From: Lytechinus variegatus | Lineage: Eukaryota; Echinodermata; Echinoidea; Temnopleuroida; Toxopneustidae | Assembly: GCF_018143015.1 (NCBI RefSeq) | Contig: NC_054758.1 | Location: forward strand, 1,980,501 to 2,044,500 | Direction: 5' to 3' | Length of the DNA stretch: 64,000 nucleotides | Notes under the pieces: generated by a model | The model's database searches: none | What the model was told of the DNA's origin: nothing | The model's input: the letters and a program-made list of their open reading frames with translations, nothing else | Program-made: the position numbers and the translations under genes | Shown here: piece after piece, positions 43,690-55,038 of the stretch | Numbering within the stretch: the first letter of the stretch is position 1 | Layout of the letters: each line of letters opens with the position of its first letter

Positions 43690-44723
43690 GCATATAAATA
43701 TGACTGTTGTAAAACTCAAAGGTCATTAATTCACTCTTGGCTTATTAAAGTAAATTCTTTTAATATGTGCTCTCATAGATATGACTTTGAAAAAAAAGGT
43801 TCATGTTCAAAATAAATATTACAATAAAAATTTATAAAAATGAGAGAGCAACTCCTTTATAGCTGTGACACAATAATAATAAAATTACATTTCTATAGCG
43901 CATACAGTTAATACACAAAGTCTCTATGCCCTTCATGCATGACTTAGGGGGCACTCGAGGCTGAAACTAAAATTATTTGAACAGATTAAAAATCAAACAA
44001 ACAAACACTGAAAATTGTCTCTAATTCAGAGAAGAAATACATGTAACAATGTTAGGACATTTTAAAGCTTTGCATTATTTGGTGAAGAGTTTTTCCATTT
44101 CGTTTCATCTTTGTTTCACAAGCCGACTGAAAAGGCTCTTTAAAAACAACACAAATACAATATAAACAGTTTCATGAATATGCAGTGAGCAAGGCTTAAG
44201 CTGAGGATGTCATATCCCCATTTATTCTTTCATATTTTATTTCATAAAATTATATTTTTTTCCTACTTTTGTCACCAAGAATGGAAAAAAAGGATTGAAA
44301 ACTGATTTGATGTGTAACATAATCATTGCCACAACTTATTTTGTTACCAGGGAGACATATCATACACCAACGCTACAAGTCTCACGCATTATGCGTGAGA
44401 CTCAAGCATTTTGGACTCTTGTTCATCCCCTCAAATCTCCGTCTCACGCAACTTTCACAGCCTATCCCCATATACATTGTACAAAACGTCTGTGATCTCA
44501 CTCAGATTCACAGAAAATCTCACGCATAGCTGGTCTTTGAACTTGGCATCTCTGCATACAAAATATATGAAAGTATTAAATAATTATGATTTCAAATAAT
44601 CATATAAGAGAAAGAAAAGTGGGGATCTAAAATCATCAACCAACCTATTGCATATTCATGAAGAAGTGCTTATAACTGTTTTCACAAAACATTGCTAACT
44701 TTAAAATTCAATATCTTTGTCAT
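43690..44723. other. Intergenic with a SINE tail and CACGCAT words
   Basis: 43865-43945 looks like a minus-strand SINE 3' end (AATAATAATAAAATTACATT then CTATAGCGCATAC). At 44381-44403 GTCTCACGCAT and ATGCGTGAGAC form an 11-bp stem with one loop base, and CTCACGCA recurs at 44452 and 44519. No gene. Confidence 0.45.
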
Positions 44724-44727
44724 TTAA

Positions 44728-44823
44728 CCTATCTAAGCCGGGGGGGGGGGGGGGCCTCAACAAATCGCGCGATATTTTCGCTGCGCGAAATTTTTTGACC
44801 GCGTCGCCCCAGCCTCGATAGGG
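44728..44823. mobile_element. 96-bp miniature of the CCTATCTAGGCCGGGG MITE, perfect TTAA flanks
   Basis: CCTATCTAAGCCGGGG at the left and GCCTCGATAGGG at the right, with TTAA at both 44724-44727 and 44824-44827. It supports the TTAA assignment of the longer copy at 1004-1761. Confidence 0.85.
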
Positions 44824-44827
44824 TTAA

Positions 44828-45482
44828 AACGCTTTGCTTGGTAAAGTTTACTCTTTTATTCAGATATGATATCATTATTTTCTGCTCAAAGTATGCCTTA
44901 AGCATGTACATGTAACATAATAAATAACATCTTTCAATGATAATGAGCTTTAGAGTGTGAACAACACAATGTATATTGGCATTCCTCAAAATTTAGGTTT
45001 TCCTTCTGTAGCCCTGTGCTTGCAGACTAAGTAGACCTTTCAATAAAAAAATTGTTACAAGTGAAATACTGAAGATAACGGCCTGGAGGGCCTATCTCAC
45101 TGCCCCAGAACCAGTTGGTGACCTTTGACCCCTCAACTCTCTGCTGAATCCAAGGACATCTTTCGAGTTGTGTCTGCAAGATCAACAGTCAAAAATATTG
45201 TGTTTAAGGATTTTCTTTCAGCCTCTAGCAGGTCTCAGATGGTGATGTTCCATATTAAAGTGACTGAAGTGGAATCTTCAAGGCTTCTTTGAGGCTGGCA
45301 GGAAACCAGGGGTAATTGTTTTGATATTATTTGCGCTTTTAATCCTCTGGAAAAAGGCGCTTGACTGTTGTCATCATCATGGTAAGGTCCAAGCTGCTGC
45401 AATTGCCACGAATGATCAGCAGCTGCAGTCAAAGCTATGACCCTCTCCGGTAAGATAGGCCTTCCGGTTTCAGGATGATGAG
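44828..45482 (-). other. Probable STRAP 3' UTR and flank
   Basis: Follows the STRAP stop. It has no other frame of interest. An AATAAA reads on the minus strand near 44854 and is a possible but unproven poly(A) signal. Confidence 0.4.
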
Positions 45483-45712
45483 TTAGCTTTCGACCTTGAC
45501 CACCGTCGGAGGTGACAGGGCATCCGTTGTGACATTGCATGCAGGTACGCCATCAGCCTCGCTTTCACCAACCAACTTCCACAGTCCGTAAGTCTTGCCG
45601 ATGTTTGTCTGCCAGAGGCGCAGTGTTCCATCCTCTGAACCGCTGGCGTACAGCTCCCCGTCCGGAGAGAATCGAACGCAGTGAACGGGACCGAAGTGAC
45701 CCTTGTATGAAG
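45483..45712 (-). CDS. STRAP: STRAP exon 7 (last)
   Basis: Acceptor CCCCCTCATTTCAG. Completes Ala263, then [20 protein letters not shown] and [20 protein letters not shown], with the stop at 45483-45485. Confidence 0.95.
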
Positions 45713-48700
45713 CTGAAATGAGGGGGGGGGTGAATACAGGAATTAATTTCTTGAAATTTAGGGGATATTTCACAAAGATTAGAGATGTAATTAAATGTCT
45801 AGTTGGGATTGTGGTAACAAAGGCATGACAGCATTAGTCCATAAGAAGACGCAAAGTGGATCCACAATTGCTCAAAAAACAGTAAAACACAATTTCATGT
45901 ATAAATCCAACACCCGACAGCACAAATATAATTGTCAACCTTTAAAGAAGCATCCATACATGTAGTTAAAGGTATTGTTTAACTTTGTGAGCAGCCGATT
46001 TAAAAAATTCTCAAAGCAAGATGAAACATGTGTACAAGTGCATGTATTAGAACTGATAAACCCTGGAAACAAACATTATTGAGAATGAAAGCTAAAACTA
46101 CAAGGCAAACCCCGATTTAGTAAATAGGCGTCTTATAGACACCTAAATAGTACACATAAGTGTATGGGATGAAATTAAGATGGTGTTTCCAGTCACTTTA
46201 TATTTCAATTTTTGAAGCACTAAATAATCAATTTCGAACGCAATTGTTTCAGGACTTCATTTTTGGAACATATCACAGACACAGGTGACAAGTGTGAACT
46301 TCTAGCTCAGATTTTTCAAAATTAAGTCAAACCAATGTTAACCAATCACTTTAAAAACAAAAGCTCCTTTTTAATCTACTGTACAGGGGCCACGGAACTG
46401 TGAAAGGGGGGGGACTGGGTGGGCTTCAGCCCCCCAAACAAAACTTTTTCCAAAACAGTGGACAAAAATGTAAAAAATACCATCTGGGTTCTGGAACTCA
46501 AAGGTTAGCTATTGATCGTACGCTTGATTTTCACGATTAATTGTACATTGTTGTCAATGGAATCAATTGTAGAAAAATGTTCTACGATCATTGCTAAGTT
46601 TTGTGCTACGGGCCCCTGATTGTGATGTTTTGTTTGCATGGTCAGCCCCTCCCCCACTTTCAAAAGCGTCCCCCGCTGTAGCAAATATATATGAATTACC
46701 TTCCTCTTTTCCGTCTTCGTATGAGAACCTGTAGATCTTGAAATCTTCTCCTCCACAAACAAACGTTTTCTTATCAGGACTGAGAGATGCTGAATACACA
46801 AGGGTCTCAGTGTCAAACTTTTTCATCTCTTCAAATCTAATGCATAGTATGATCAAAGAAAAATAATAACAAGGTGGTTAATGAAAAACGCGTATCGCCT
46901 CATTTTGCGATCAATAAAATATGCAGTATGATCTTTTGACCCCTAAATGACCTTTGACCTTATCATCCTCAAGAACACATGTGTGGTATTAACCAATGAC
47001 TGTTTGAACCAAGTATTAACACAATTGATGCAGATATAAGAAATGAGAGTAAGTTGAACAGAAAACTTGAAAAAGGATGGACATGACCTCATATCATTCG
47101 ACCTTTTCGCCCCTAGATGACGTCTGACCCCATCATCCACATGAACATACATGTGGTATTACTCAAGGTTCACTTGTACCAAGTGTCAACATAAATGATG
47201 CAGAAATAAAGAAACAAGAGCAATTTGAACAAAAATTGACCTTTTGACCCCAAGATGACCTTTTGACCCCAAGATAACCTTTGACCCCAAGATGACCTTT
47301 GACATCATATGTACTAATAATGAACATATCAACTGATGCAGAAATTAAGAAATGATAGCAAGTTGAACAAAAACTTTTTAAAGAGACCAATGGACTATTA
47401 ACAGACTAACAGAAAAAGTGATCACTAGCCGCCCTTTCAGAAAAAAATGTAATTTGAACAATGATTCCAGTGAAAAATAAGGCTAATGAGGAATATTCAG
47501 CACATGTGAAACCAAACTAGAACATGATTAGAGTCACAAACGCTAATCAGAATGACAAATTCTAATTCTACTCTGGAGGTGAATTCCAGTTAAGTTTCAC
47601 TCAATTTATGGTACAAATTTGTGTGTGAAAGGCTTGACCTCCAAAACATCTTTTGGGGGTGGAACTTACATGACCTTTCAAGCACTTCCGTAGATAATAA
47701 AACTGTCATGCACTCATTGTAGTTTGTATTTGCGATGAAGCGCTTTGATAAACAAGTCACCAAGGACATATGCCGCCTTCGCCACAGGTTTTGAGTAAGC
47801 GTGTGAGAAGGTCTGATGGTTCTTTCAGACGAATTGCAATCATCAATACAATGATAATTCAAGATTGTCGTGTGAAAAGGCCCTAGGTCTCTGCCGAACT
47901 TCGTTCCGGCGAGGGAAAAATAGAGTAATATTGAATGAAACATTGAATTACAAACGCAGGTAAGAATAAGGATTAACCGGCAAAACATCCAGGAAAATGT
48001 AGTTATTAAAAGGGTTCCAGGACATTTGCTCTGGCGAAAATTGCTCCACTCTAAATTCCACACACTAATGGAATAACCAGCTTCAACCCTATTCTAAACC
48101 TAACTCTAAATATGACATAAGACCCTATTGCAACCCTAACCCTATACATATAGCCTGTAGCAGTTGCCGCAGCAGCAAATGTTGTGTCACCATTAAACAA
48201 GGATTGTAATCACTCTGAAAGTGAATGGTGATTGCTGCATGGTGTTGGGGTGCACTGCTGTTGAACAGTCTCTCAAGATGAACATGATCAAATGAGATCA
48301 GAAGGGCACAACTTGCACACATGTATTGTGAAAGCAGCATAATGGGCAAACATCCCTGTCTGCAGTGTAGAATGACAAGAGTCCATAAGGATTAAAATCA
48401 TATTGTGAATTGGGTTAACATAACTGTTTGTACAGATTAAAATTATATTGTGAATTGGGCTAACATACCTGTCTGTATTGTAGAATGATATAGTCTGTAA
48501 ATTCTACAGTGTACAGTGTATTGTGAATTGGGCCGACATACCTGTTTGCATTGTAGAATATGGTCTCTTGATTTCTATTGTGAATCGAGGCAACAAACTA
48601 CCTGTGCACTGTAGAATGATATAGTCTGTAAGTAAGTATTAACATTCTATTGTGAATTGGGCTAACATACCTGTATTTTAGGGATAAAAATCATTTTGTG

Positions 48701-51700
48701 AACTGGGCAAATATGCCTGTCTGTACCTTAGAATGATAGAGTCTCTATGGATTAAAATTCTATTGTAAATTGGGCCAACATTCCTGTCTGTAGGGATTAA
48801 AATCATTTTCTGAATTGGGCCAACATACCTGTCTGTACTGTAGAACGATACTGTCTTGCCATGGGTCACTACCAGGACCGACCCATCCCGGACCAGGTCT
48901 ATGCCAACATTACTGGAACTGAGGGGAATCTTTCTAACCTCCGAGTTTGAGGCGATATCCCATATTCTACAGAGCAAGAACAGAAGAGAAAATACAAAGA
49001 TTAATAAATACATTGTAGCAGTCTCCTTTTATAAACCGCTCTAAATCAGAATATCTCTAAGAGCTTCGAAGTCATTTATCGACAAAATTATAAACTGAGA
49101 AGTTATCGAATAAATATCTCCAAGATGGCAACATTCTTATAATGTCACCTGAAAACTAAAACCTGGGGCCCGTTGCAGAAAGAGTTGCAATCGATCGCAA
49201 CTCGCAACTTGATTTTCAACCAATCAACAGCGCGCATTTGGGACTTACCATTGATTTTTTGACTTGTGTTTAAACGCAACTCTTTCTGCAATGGACCCCT
49301 GTACTTGTCGAGTCACATGATTTAATGCCAGTATTCCATGAGTGAATGATGAAGCCGGTTTTCCAGGTTTTCGGGTTCACAGGGTTAAATAATAGCCTGG
49401 TATCTATTTTTGTTCATACCAGAAAGTGTTGAAACAACACCGGTTTGGCGTTAGGTTGACACCAACTTGGCATTTAAGCAACACCAATTAGTGTTTAAAA
49501 ATATTGGTTTGATTCTTACATGTAACTGGTGTTGTTTCAACTCTCCTTGAGTGTGGACTGATATAGATACCGGGCTGGTGTTACATCAACACCAAGTTGG
49601 CATTTAAGCAACACCAATCAGTGTTAAACCAATATCGGTTTGATTATTAACTGGTGTTGTTAGAACACTCCTCTATGGCGAGATGTAGATACCGGGCTGG
49701 TGTTACATCAACACCAATGTTTTTGCGGTGCACAAACCTGCACAGCAAAGACTGTGGTGTTAACCGGTGTACATCGAGGACCACACCAGTTATTTTACAC
49801 TGGTGTTAAATTGGTGGTGTTAGCTTTACACCTATTGTTGCTACATTTACACTCTTTGGTGTCATGTTCAATCTCTAGGGTGTAATTTTAACACCTCAGG
49901 GTGTGGTCCTCTATTCACACCACTTGGTGTCAGTTTAAACACCACAGTTTTTACAGTGTGGTAGATACCGGGCAGGTGTTACATCAACACCAGTGTTTTT
50001 GCAGTGCACAAACCTGGTAGATACCGGGCAGGTGTTACATCAACACCAGTGTTTTTGCAGTGCACAAACCTGGTAGATACCAGGCAGGAGTTACATTAAC
50101 ACTGGTGTTTTTGCAGTGCACAAAACTGGTAGATAGTGGGCTGGTGTTAAATCAACACCAATGTTTTTGCAGTGTACAAACCTGAGAGTTTTGTCATCAG
50201 AGCAGCTGACGATAGACCTTGTATCAGGGAGGAAGCGTGCATGTCTGATGTGGTCCTCATGACCAGGGAATAACAGCGGCTCTGCTTCAGGGGCATTCAG
50301 ATCAAATATCCTCAGGAGCTTCTCGTTACTTGCTGTAAGGAGTTTGCTGTTATCCTGCAGTATGAACGGCAATGAAAATAAAGGGTGTGTTCAATATCCT
50401 CCATTCCCGGTCGTAAAAGGAAACGTCTTTCTAATCATGATTCGGAGGAAAATTGAAACGTTGCAGTATGAAGGGCAATAAAAATAAGTGTGTTCAATGT
50501 TGTTGATTCCCAAACTTAAACGGCAACATGAATCATGATGGAAAAAGTGATTACAAATGGTGAGTTTAATGTCTTCTATTCCCAGTCGTAAAAGGAAACG
50601 TCTTTCTAATCATGATTCGGAGGAAAATTTAAACGTTGAAAAATATATTTCACACGATCAGCTCAGATTTTATGACCTTCGGACTCGCGAATACGACCCT
50701 CAACATGATTGAGTTTTGAAACGTCTTTAAATTTGCTCTCGCAGTAGAAGCCTACACAAGCACGTGCCAGAATTGACCTTTCTTGTGATGGGTTAAACTG
50801 CACACTAAACCTGCACTAATGAAAGCGGGAAAAACAATTTTCAAATAATTGGCTTTATATTTTCGACACTAAACGGTGCATCGTTGATTGTGTTTGTGTT
50901 TTCAATTATGATTCATGCTGCCGTATAAATTTGAAAACCAACATATATTTATAATGCTTTAACCAGAGCTGCCCACCTTCATTTCTTTTGTATAAAAAAG
51001 ACCAAAATCTTTTTTTTTTGGAAAAAAAAGGATGTTTGCTGCACACCCATTACCGTGTCTATTTGTGTTGAAATATAGGAATGTGCTCGATAGAAAAGTA
51101 CTTCATATTTCATATCTTAGCCTTTTTTGTGAATTTATTTGTAGATTTAAAACAAAAAAATAAAACTTTATGAAAGAGCCTGTTGTAATGTTTAAGTGCA
51201 AAGATTTGTTCAATTAATATTCCTGATTGAATATTCATTTTTGCACTTGCCAAAATAATATTGACATTTTAGTATCTAGAAATGTAACAAGAATGTTTGT
51301 GTAAGTGTAATTGATTTTTTTTTCATCCAATCTACTATATTCATTAGAACCAACCCCCCCCCCCTCTCCTCTTAAAAAGTTAATACAAATTTTAGGTATG
51401 GCAAGTCTCCCAAGTCTGCGCAGTCCCCCTTGTCTGCACTTACGCATATGTGCGCCATTCTAGTAAAAGAAAATATGCAACAACACAAACTTTCCACATG
51501 CAATTCAAAGACAGATATTAAAAAATTTCATGTGACGGCCTCAAAATGCAGCCTTTCTCATCAAAATTCCCAAACGTGGGGCACCATTTTTCATTCAATC
51601 TGAAAATGACTGCCCAAGGTTTTTTCCAAGAAAATCATACATTTTTTTTTCAAATTGCTATGAGATATTTGGCACAATTACTCAAGATAATATAAGGAAC

Positions 51701-53707
51701 ATTATCAACTCAAAGATTTTGTGAAATAAAAATAAAGAATGTTAAATCTGACAATGAAAATATATCAAAATTCTGTGAAATGGTAAAATAAGAAAATAGG
51801 ACTAAAAACAGACTTACCGCTGAGAAATCCACTGATTTGACAATGTGTTTATGAGAAAAATCATGCAAGGCTTCACCCGACACAGCATCCCAGACTTTAC
51901 TGTATGGTAGAACAAAACAAATCAAACATTCAAATAATATAGAACCTGATTGACTAAAAATGATAAAAATAGGTGTTCATTGGATGAGTCTCTGGACTTT
52001 AAACCACAAGGTCGGGGTTCCAATCCCATCGCAACACTCGCGTCCTTTGGAAAGGCATTTTATCTATATTTGCCACTCTTCACCCAGGGGTAGCAAATGC
52101 GTACCCTGTAGGAAGGAATTCCTTGAATGCTCTAGCGCCTGAACAGGGCAGCCATGCTAAAGCCAAGATGATAATAAGCAGTGCTTAGAAACATTTGTAG
52201 AGCTATACAAGGCAAACGCCAAGCGTTGTCTCGCCTGCATATTGCAGTCATGAAGAGAATGTATGTCAAAACTATGCTATATGACTTCCAAGGCTGTCAG
52301 CAGTTTAGGGAGTGAATTGTGGTTCTGACAGTTTACATATGCAATAATGCTATATAAATGTTGCATATAAATGCCTACTTATACAGTGCAGAGGTCCTAG
52401 TACTGGTGGTCATGCTGCCTTAAAATTTAAAATGTGAAACATGAAAACATAATTGAAAAAAAAATCCCCACCATCGGCCATTGCAGATTCTTTCAAGATA
52501 CACATACATGTATATAGTTGTGCTTCTGAAATACTCTAAAATCTGTATAGTAGCCATGGATCTATTGCAATTTTGTCTTTAGTGGCTATTAAAATCCTAT
52601 AAAAAGCATAAGAGATCCTGACCAATGAGAACCATGCTCTTCATAAATATTATCATTTGATGAGGTCAGCCAAACGTCAGAGATCATTTCCCGGCAGAAC
52701 CTCATGCTTCGTAAATTCCTTGGTAAATTTAATAGCCATACCTAAATTGGTATCCCCTCCCCCCTGTCTATGTATCAATTTCAACTATCTTTCTTTGCTG
52801 ATTTGTATTTTGTTTACGTATATCATGTAATATCATATCTTTGTCTATATCATAAGAAGTTCTAAATTATTTCATGCGAACAAATTGAATTTCCATTTGT
52901 ACCCGATTGCATCATGGACAATAAAAAATATCTGAATTTATCTACCAATTTGAAAGGAATATATATGTTGTAAAAGATGTCTATGAAGGCCAGTATTTTT
53001 TCTTCTTTGGTTCCCTTATGTAGCCTTTATAGACAGATTTGACTGTATTCAAATATTCAAATTGAAACACTCAAACTTACGCAGAGAAATCAGCAGCTGC
53101 TGTCGCAGCCCTGGTCGCTTCTTTGTTCAGTGCTACACCCCACACCGCCCCCTTGTGGCCGTCGAAGGTTCCGATCCAATCTCCAGTCTCGCCTTGCCTC
53201 AGCATCGGCTTGCCATCTGAAATGGTGATCAGAAAACACAATATATTTCAAAATTAAGCTGGAAAGAGACTCAAGATATGTAGCAAAAGACTGATGTCAT
53301 ATCCAGCTCTGATTTAGTATTAGGTTTAACTTATTGCATGGGACAACCAAAGTGCTGAATTTAAGATTTATACTATAGAAAAAAACTGTTAAAGGCCTAT
53401 TAAAGGCTCCGATGACTATTGGTAACACCTTCATCTTCGCCTTCCATATCCTTCTCAGGGAATCTCAGCTATTATTATTACTTTTATTACTATTATTATC
53501 ATTATTATATATTGTCGTTATAGAATTCCTTCGTTTTTTTAAATAGTTTTGTGAAAGCGGGACCTCCTTACAGAGTTCAGACTCACCTTTACAGGCACTG
53601 ATCATGAAGTATCCATGATTGGGTGTGGTATCACTGATGGAAATATCAACTACAGGACGGGTGTGACCTGGGCAGCTGATTGCCGTCTGACGAGCTGCAG
53701 TGGACAT
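45483..53707 (-). CDS. STRAP: STRAP (serine-threonine kinase receptor-associated protein, unrip), complete coding sequence
   Basis: WD40 adaptor: binds TGF-beta receptors and SMAD7 in vertebrates and, as unrip, the SMN complex that assembles snRNPs; cytoplasmic. Seven exons (53707-53587, 53216-53081, 51899-51818, 50354-50182, 48966-48829, 46836-46700, 45712-45483) join in frame with GT/AG borders into 338 codons, against about 350 residues in the human protein. Recognised segments: [11 protein letters not shown] (12-22), [19 protein letters not shown] (36-54), GHKGAVWG (60-67), [79 protein letters not shown] and [12 protein letters not shown]. They follow the human order with no gap, forming a seven-blade propeller. 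The acidic C-terminal tail is shorter and different (ends VVKVES). The introns hold MITEs and repeat arrays that copy two of the donors. Confidence 0.95.
46385..46680. mobile_element. MITE in STRAP intron 6, same family as 11498-11653
   Basis: CAGGGGCCACGGAACTGTGA then a G run at the left. CTGATTGTGATGTTTTGTTT and GCATGGTCAGCCCC at the right reverse the GGGGCTGACCATGC of the copy at 11540. It contains GGGCCCC and homopolymers. Confidence 0.55.
46700..46836 (-). CDS. STRAP: STRAP exon 6
   Basis: Acceptor ACTATGCATTAG, donor GTAATT. Encodes [20 protein letters not shown] and [18 protein letters not shown]. Confidence 0.93.
46900..47400. repeat. TGACCTTTGACC-rich repeat in STRAP intron 5
   Basis: About three related units of 140-200 bp (ATGCAGA(A/T)AT(A/T)AAGAAA, AAGTTGAACA(A/G)AAA, TTTGACCCC(A/T)A), with a short array of GACCTTTTGACCCCAAGAT near 47240-47300. 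Contains several direct-repeat-1 type AGGTCA pairs. Confidence 0.7.
48345..48850. repeat. About 60-bp tandem units copying STRAP exon 5 end and donor
   Basis: Eight or so degenerate units of ATTGTGAATTGGGCTAACAT, ACCTGTCTGTACTGTAGAAT and GATATAGTCT. On the minus strand each reads ATCATTCTACAGTACAGACAG|GTATGTT, which is the last bases of exon 5 plus its donor with small changes. Confidence 0.85.
48829..48966 (-). CDS. STRAP: STRAP exon 5
   Basis: Acceptor TTGCTCTGTAG, donor GTATGT. Encodes [20 protein letters not shown] and [16 protein letters not shown]. Its last bases and donor are copied repeatedly in the following intron. Confidence 0.93.
49165..49305. mobile_element. Hairpin MITE in STRAP intron 4, GGGCCCGTTGCAGAAAGAG
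   Basis: GGGGCCCGTTGCAGAAAGAG then TTGCAATCGATCGCAA at the left; CGCAACTCTTTCTGCAATGG then ACCCC at the right. Confidence 0.75.
49430..50180. repeat. GGTGTTACATCAACACC repeat field reaching the STRAP exon 4 donor
   Basis: From about 49970 four units of about 57 bp (ACAAACCTGGTAGATACCGG, GCAGGTGTTACATCAACACC, AGTGTTTTTGCAGTGC) run up to the exon. 49735-49965 is a related TIR block (ACTGTGGTGTTAAC at the left, AACACCACAGTTTTTACAGT at the right). On the minus strand each unit contains CTACCAG|GTTTGTGCACTG, close to the true donor TCAG|GTTTGTACACTG. Confidence 0.85.
50182..50354 (-). CDS. STRAP: STRAP exon 4
   Basis: Acceptor TTCATACTGCAG, donor GTTTGT (non-consensus at +3/+4). Encodes [34 protein letters not shown] and SCSDDKTLR. 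Confidence 0.93.
50385..50950. mobile_element. Rearranged relic of the 15897 element family
   Basis: GGAAACGTCTTTCTAATCAT and GATTCGGAGGAAAATT appear twice (about 50420 and 50595), and GGGTGTGTTCAATATCCTCC near 50385; AATTATGATTCATGCTGCCG near the right end. The same words occur in 15897-16472. Confidence 0.6.
51818..51899 (-). CDS. STRAP: STRAP exon 3
   Basis: Acceptor TTCTACCATACAG, donor GTAAGT. Only 82 bp: completes Ala86, then [20 protein letters not shown] and KSVDFSA. Confidence 0.92.
51966..52200 (+). mobile_element. tRNA-derived SINE in STRAP intron 2
   Basis: TCATTGGATGAGTCTCTGG (A-box-like) and AGGTCGGGGTTCCAATCCC (B box). The body has TACCCTGTAGGAAGGAATTC and CAGTGCTTAGAAACATTTGT, which also occur at 53755-53925. 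Confidence 0.7.
52201..53080. other. Rest of STRAP intron 2
   Basis: TGCATATAAATG repeats near 52340-52380 are the probable SINE tail; the remainder is AT-rich with no recognisable feature. Confidence 0.45.
53081..53216 (-). CDS. STRAP: STRAP exon 2
   Basis: Acceptor ATCACCATTTCAG, donor GTAAGT. Completes Asp41, then [20 protein letters not shown] and [19 protein letters not shown]. Confidence 0.93.
53587..53707 (-). CDS. STRAP: STRAP exon 1 (coding part)
   Basis: ATG at 53707-53705, donor GTGAGT below 53587. Encodes [20 protein letters not shown] and [21 protein letters not shown] polypyrimidine tract and TTCAG just above the ATG (about 53719-53740) suggest an upstream 5' UTR exon; none could be placed. 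Confidence 0.93.
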
Positions 53708-53754
53708 GATGACTTCACCTGAATAGAAAAATGATAACTGGCTTTCATATAGCA

Positions 53755-53925
53755 CAGAGGTGTTGTGGCTCAGTGGATAACAACTCTCAACCCAGGTGTA
53801 GTAAATGGGTACCCTGAAGAAGGAATTCCTTGAATGCTCGATGCGCCCGATCAGGGTAGCTGCGCTAAAGCAGTGCTTAGAAACATTTGTATTATTAAAT
53901 AAATGTTGCATATTATTATTAATAT
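53755..53925 (+). mobile_element. SINE with internally deleted tRNA head
   Basis: GTTGTGGCTCAGTGGATAAC is an A-box-like head joined directly to body words GGGTACCCTGAAGAAGGAAT, CGATCAGGGTAGC and CAGTGCTTAGAAACATTTGT, then (ATT)n. It lies immediately upstream of STRAP exon 1. Confidence 0.65.
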
Positions 53926-55038
53926 CCTTCTACAACTGCTCAAAGTGCTTCACAATTATCATTACATGGTCCCTGGATTCATAGCTTTTTTGACAGCCTG
54001 TGAGAGGCACACCTGCTAAACCAACCACAATGATGGTTGTTTCCCACCAGTACCCAATTAGCGCCTGGGTGAGAGTGGCAAAGGGTGGATTGATGATTTG
54101 CCAAAGGATTCTATTAAGCCACGGAGGGATTCAAACGAATACAGGTAACTAACGTCTTATCTAGAAAAAATTTTGAACAAACATACATAATAGATGTTGA
54201 CGTTGCTGGCCGTCCATAGTTGTGATTGATCAGATCAATCGCAACTCTTTGTAAGACGGGCCCCAGGACATTGCATAACTGACACAGGCAGGGCATATTA
54301 TTTGTATTACCCTATAATTTCAATACCGTACACCATATGTAGTGCATCGTTGAATAGGCAACGAGATAATCAATGCCTCATAAATGCCATAAAAATACCC
54401 TCCTTGCATCTATCTATCTATCACCCTTGATGCCTGAAGTAACGACCAACTGTATCGGAGTCAGAATCATTCTTAGAGGTACATCTTCAACATCCAACCT
54501 GTTGTATACCACGTCATTCTCTGGGTGTTAGAGTAACCCGCCAGGAATTTTTATATGTGCCGCCATTCAACATGCTCGACTTATTTCGCAAGCCAGCACA
54601 GTCAATCACCACAACACGCATCAAACAGTCTACATGTACATGTAGTTATAGATGCAGGCACTATCACTCGCCACATTATATTCTTGATTTGAACTCCGAA
54701 ATCCCCTTTAGAGTCTGATATTTCCCTTAAAATTTTTATGCAGAATCTGCACCATATTTCCAGAACAAGTGGCGGCTTTATGTGTTTTTTTTTTGAGATT
54801 GTGAACACTCTCATGTTTTAGGATCATATCTTCAAGATGACCAATCTAAACAAAAAATTGCTAGCTCCCCAAAACACTTCAAAAAGACGTTCCAACGATT
54901 GTGACTTCAACTACATTTTATTTGCCTATCGGTCACCAAATGAATGCATTTGAGCCATTTATTTTCCCTTTTCCTTCTTTCCTTTTTTCTGGTAATGAAT
55001 TTGGACAAGCTTGGATCCAAGACTAGAATCCAACTGGG
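53926..55038. other. Upstream of STRAP, no gene recognised
   Basis: Contains a half copy of the TTGCGATTGATC MITE at 54174-54264 (GATCAATCGCAACTCTTTGT then AAGACGGGCCCC). The remainder shows nothing recognisable. Confidence 0.5.

Noticed and set aside
44381-44403. CTCACGCAT/ATGCGTGAG stem as a regulatory hairpin
   Set aside because: Only 11 bp, with related CTCACGCA words scattered nearby; more likely part of a dispersed repeat.
45539-45721. Plus-strand frame opposite STRAP exon 7
   Set aside because: Antisense shadow of the real exon.
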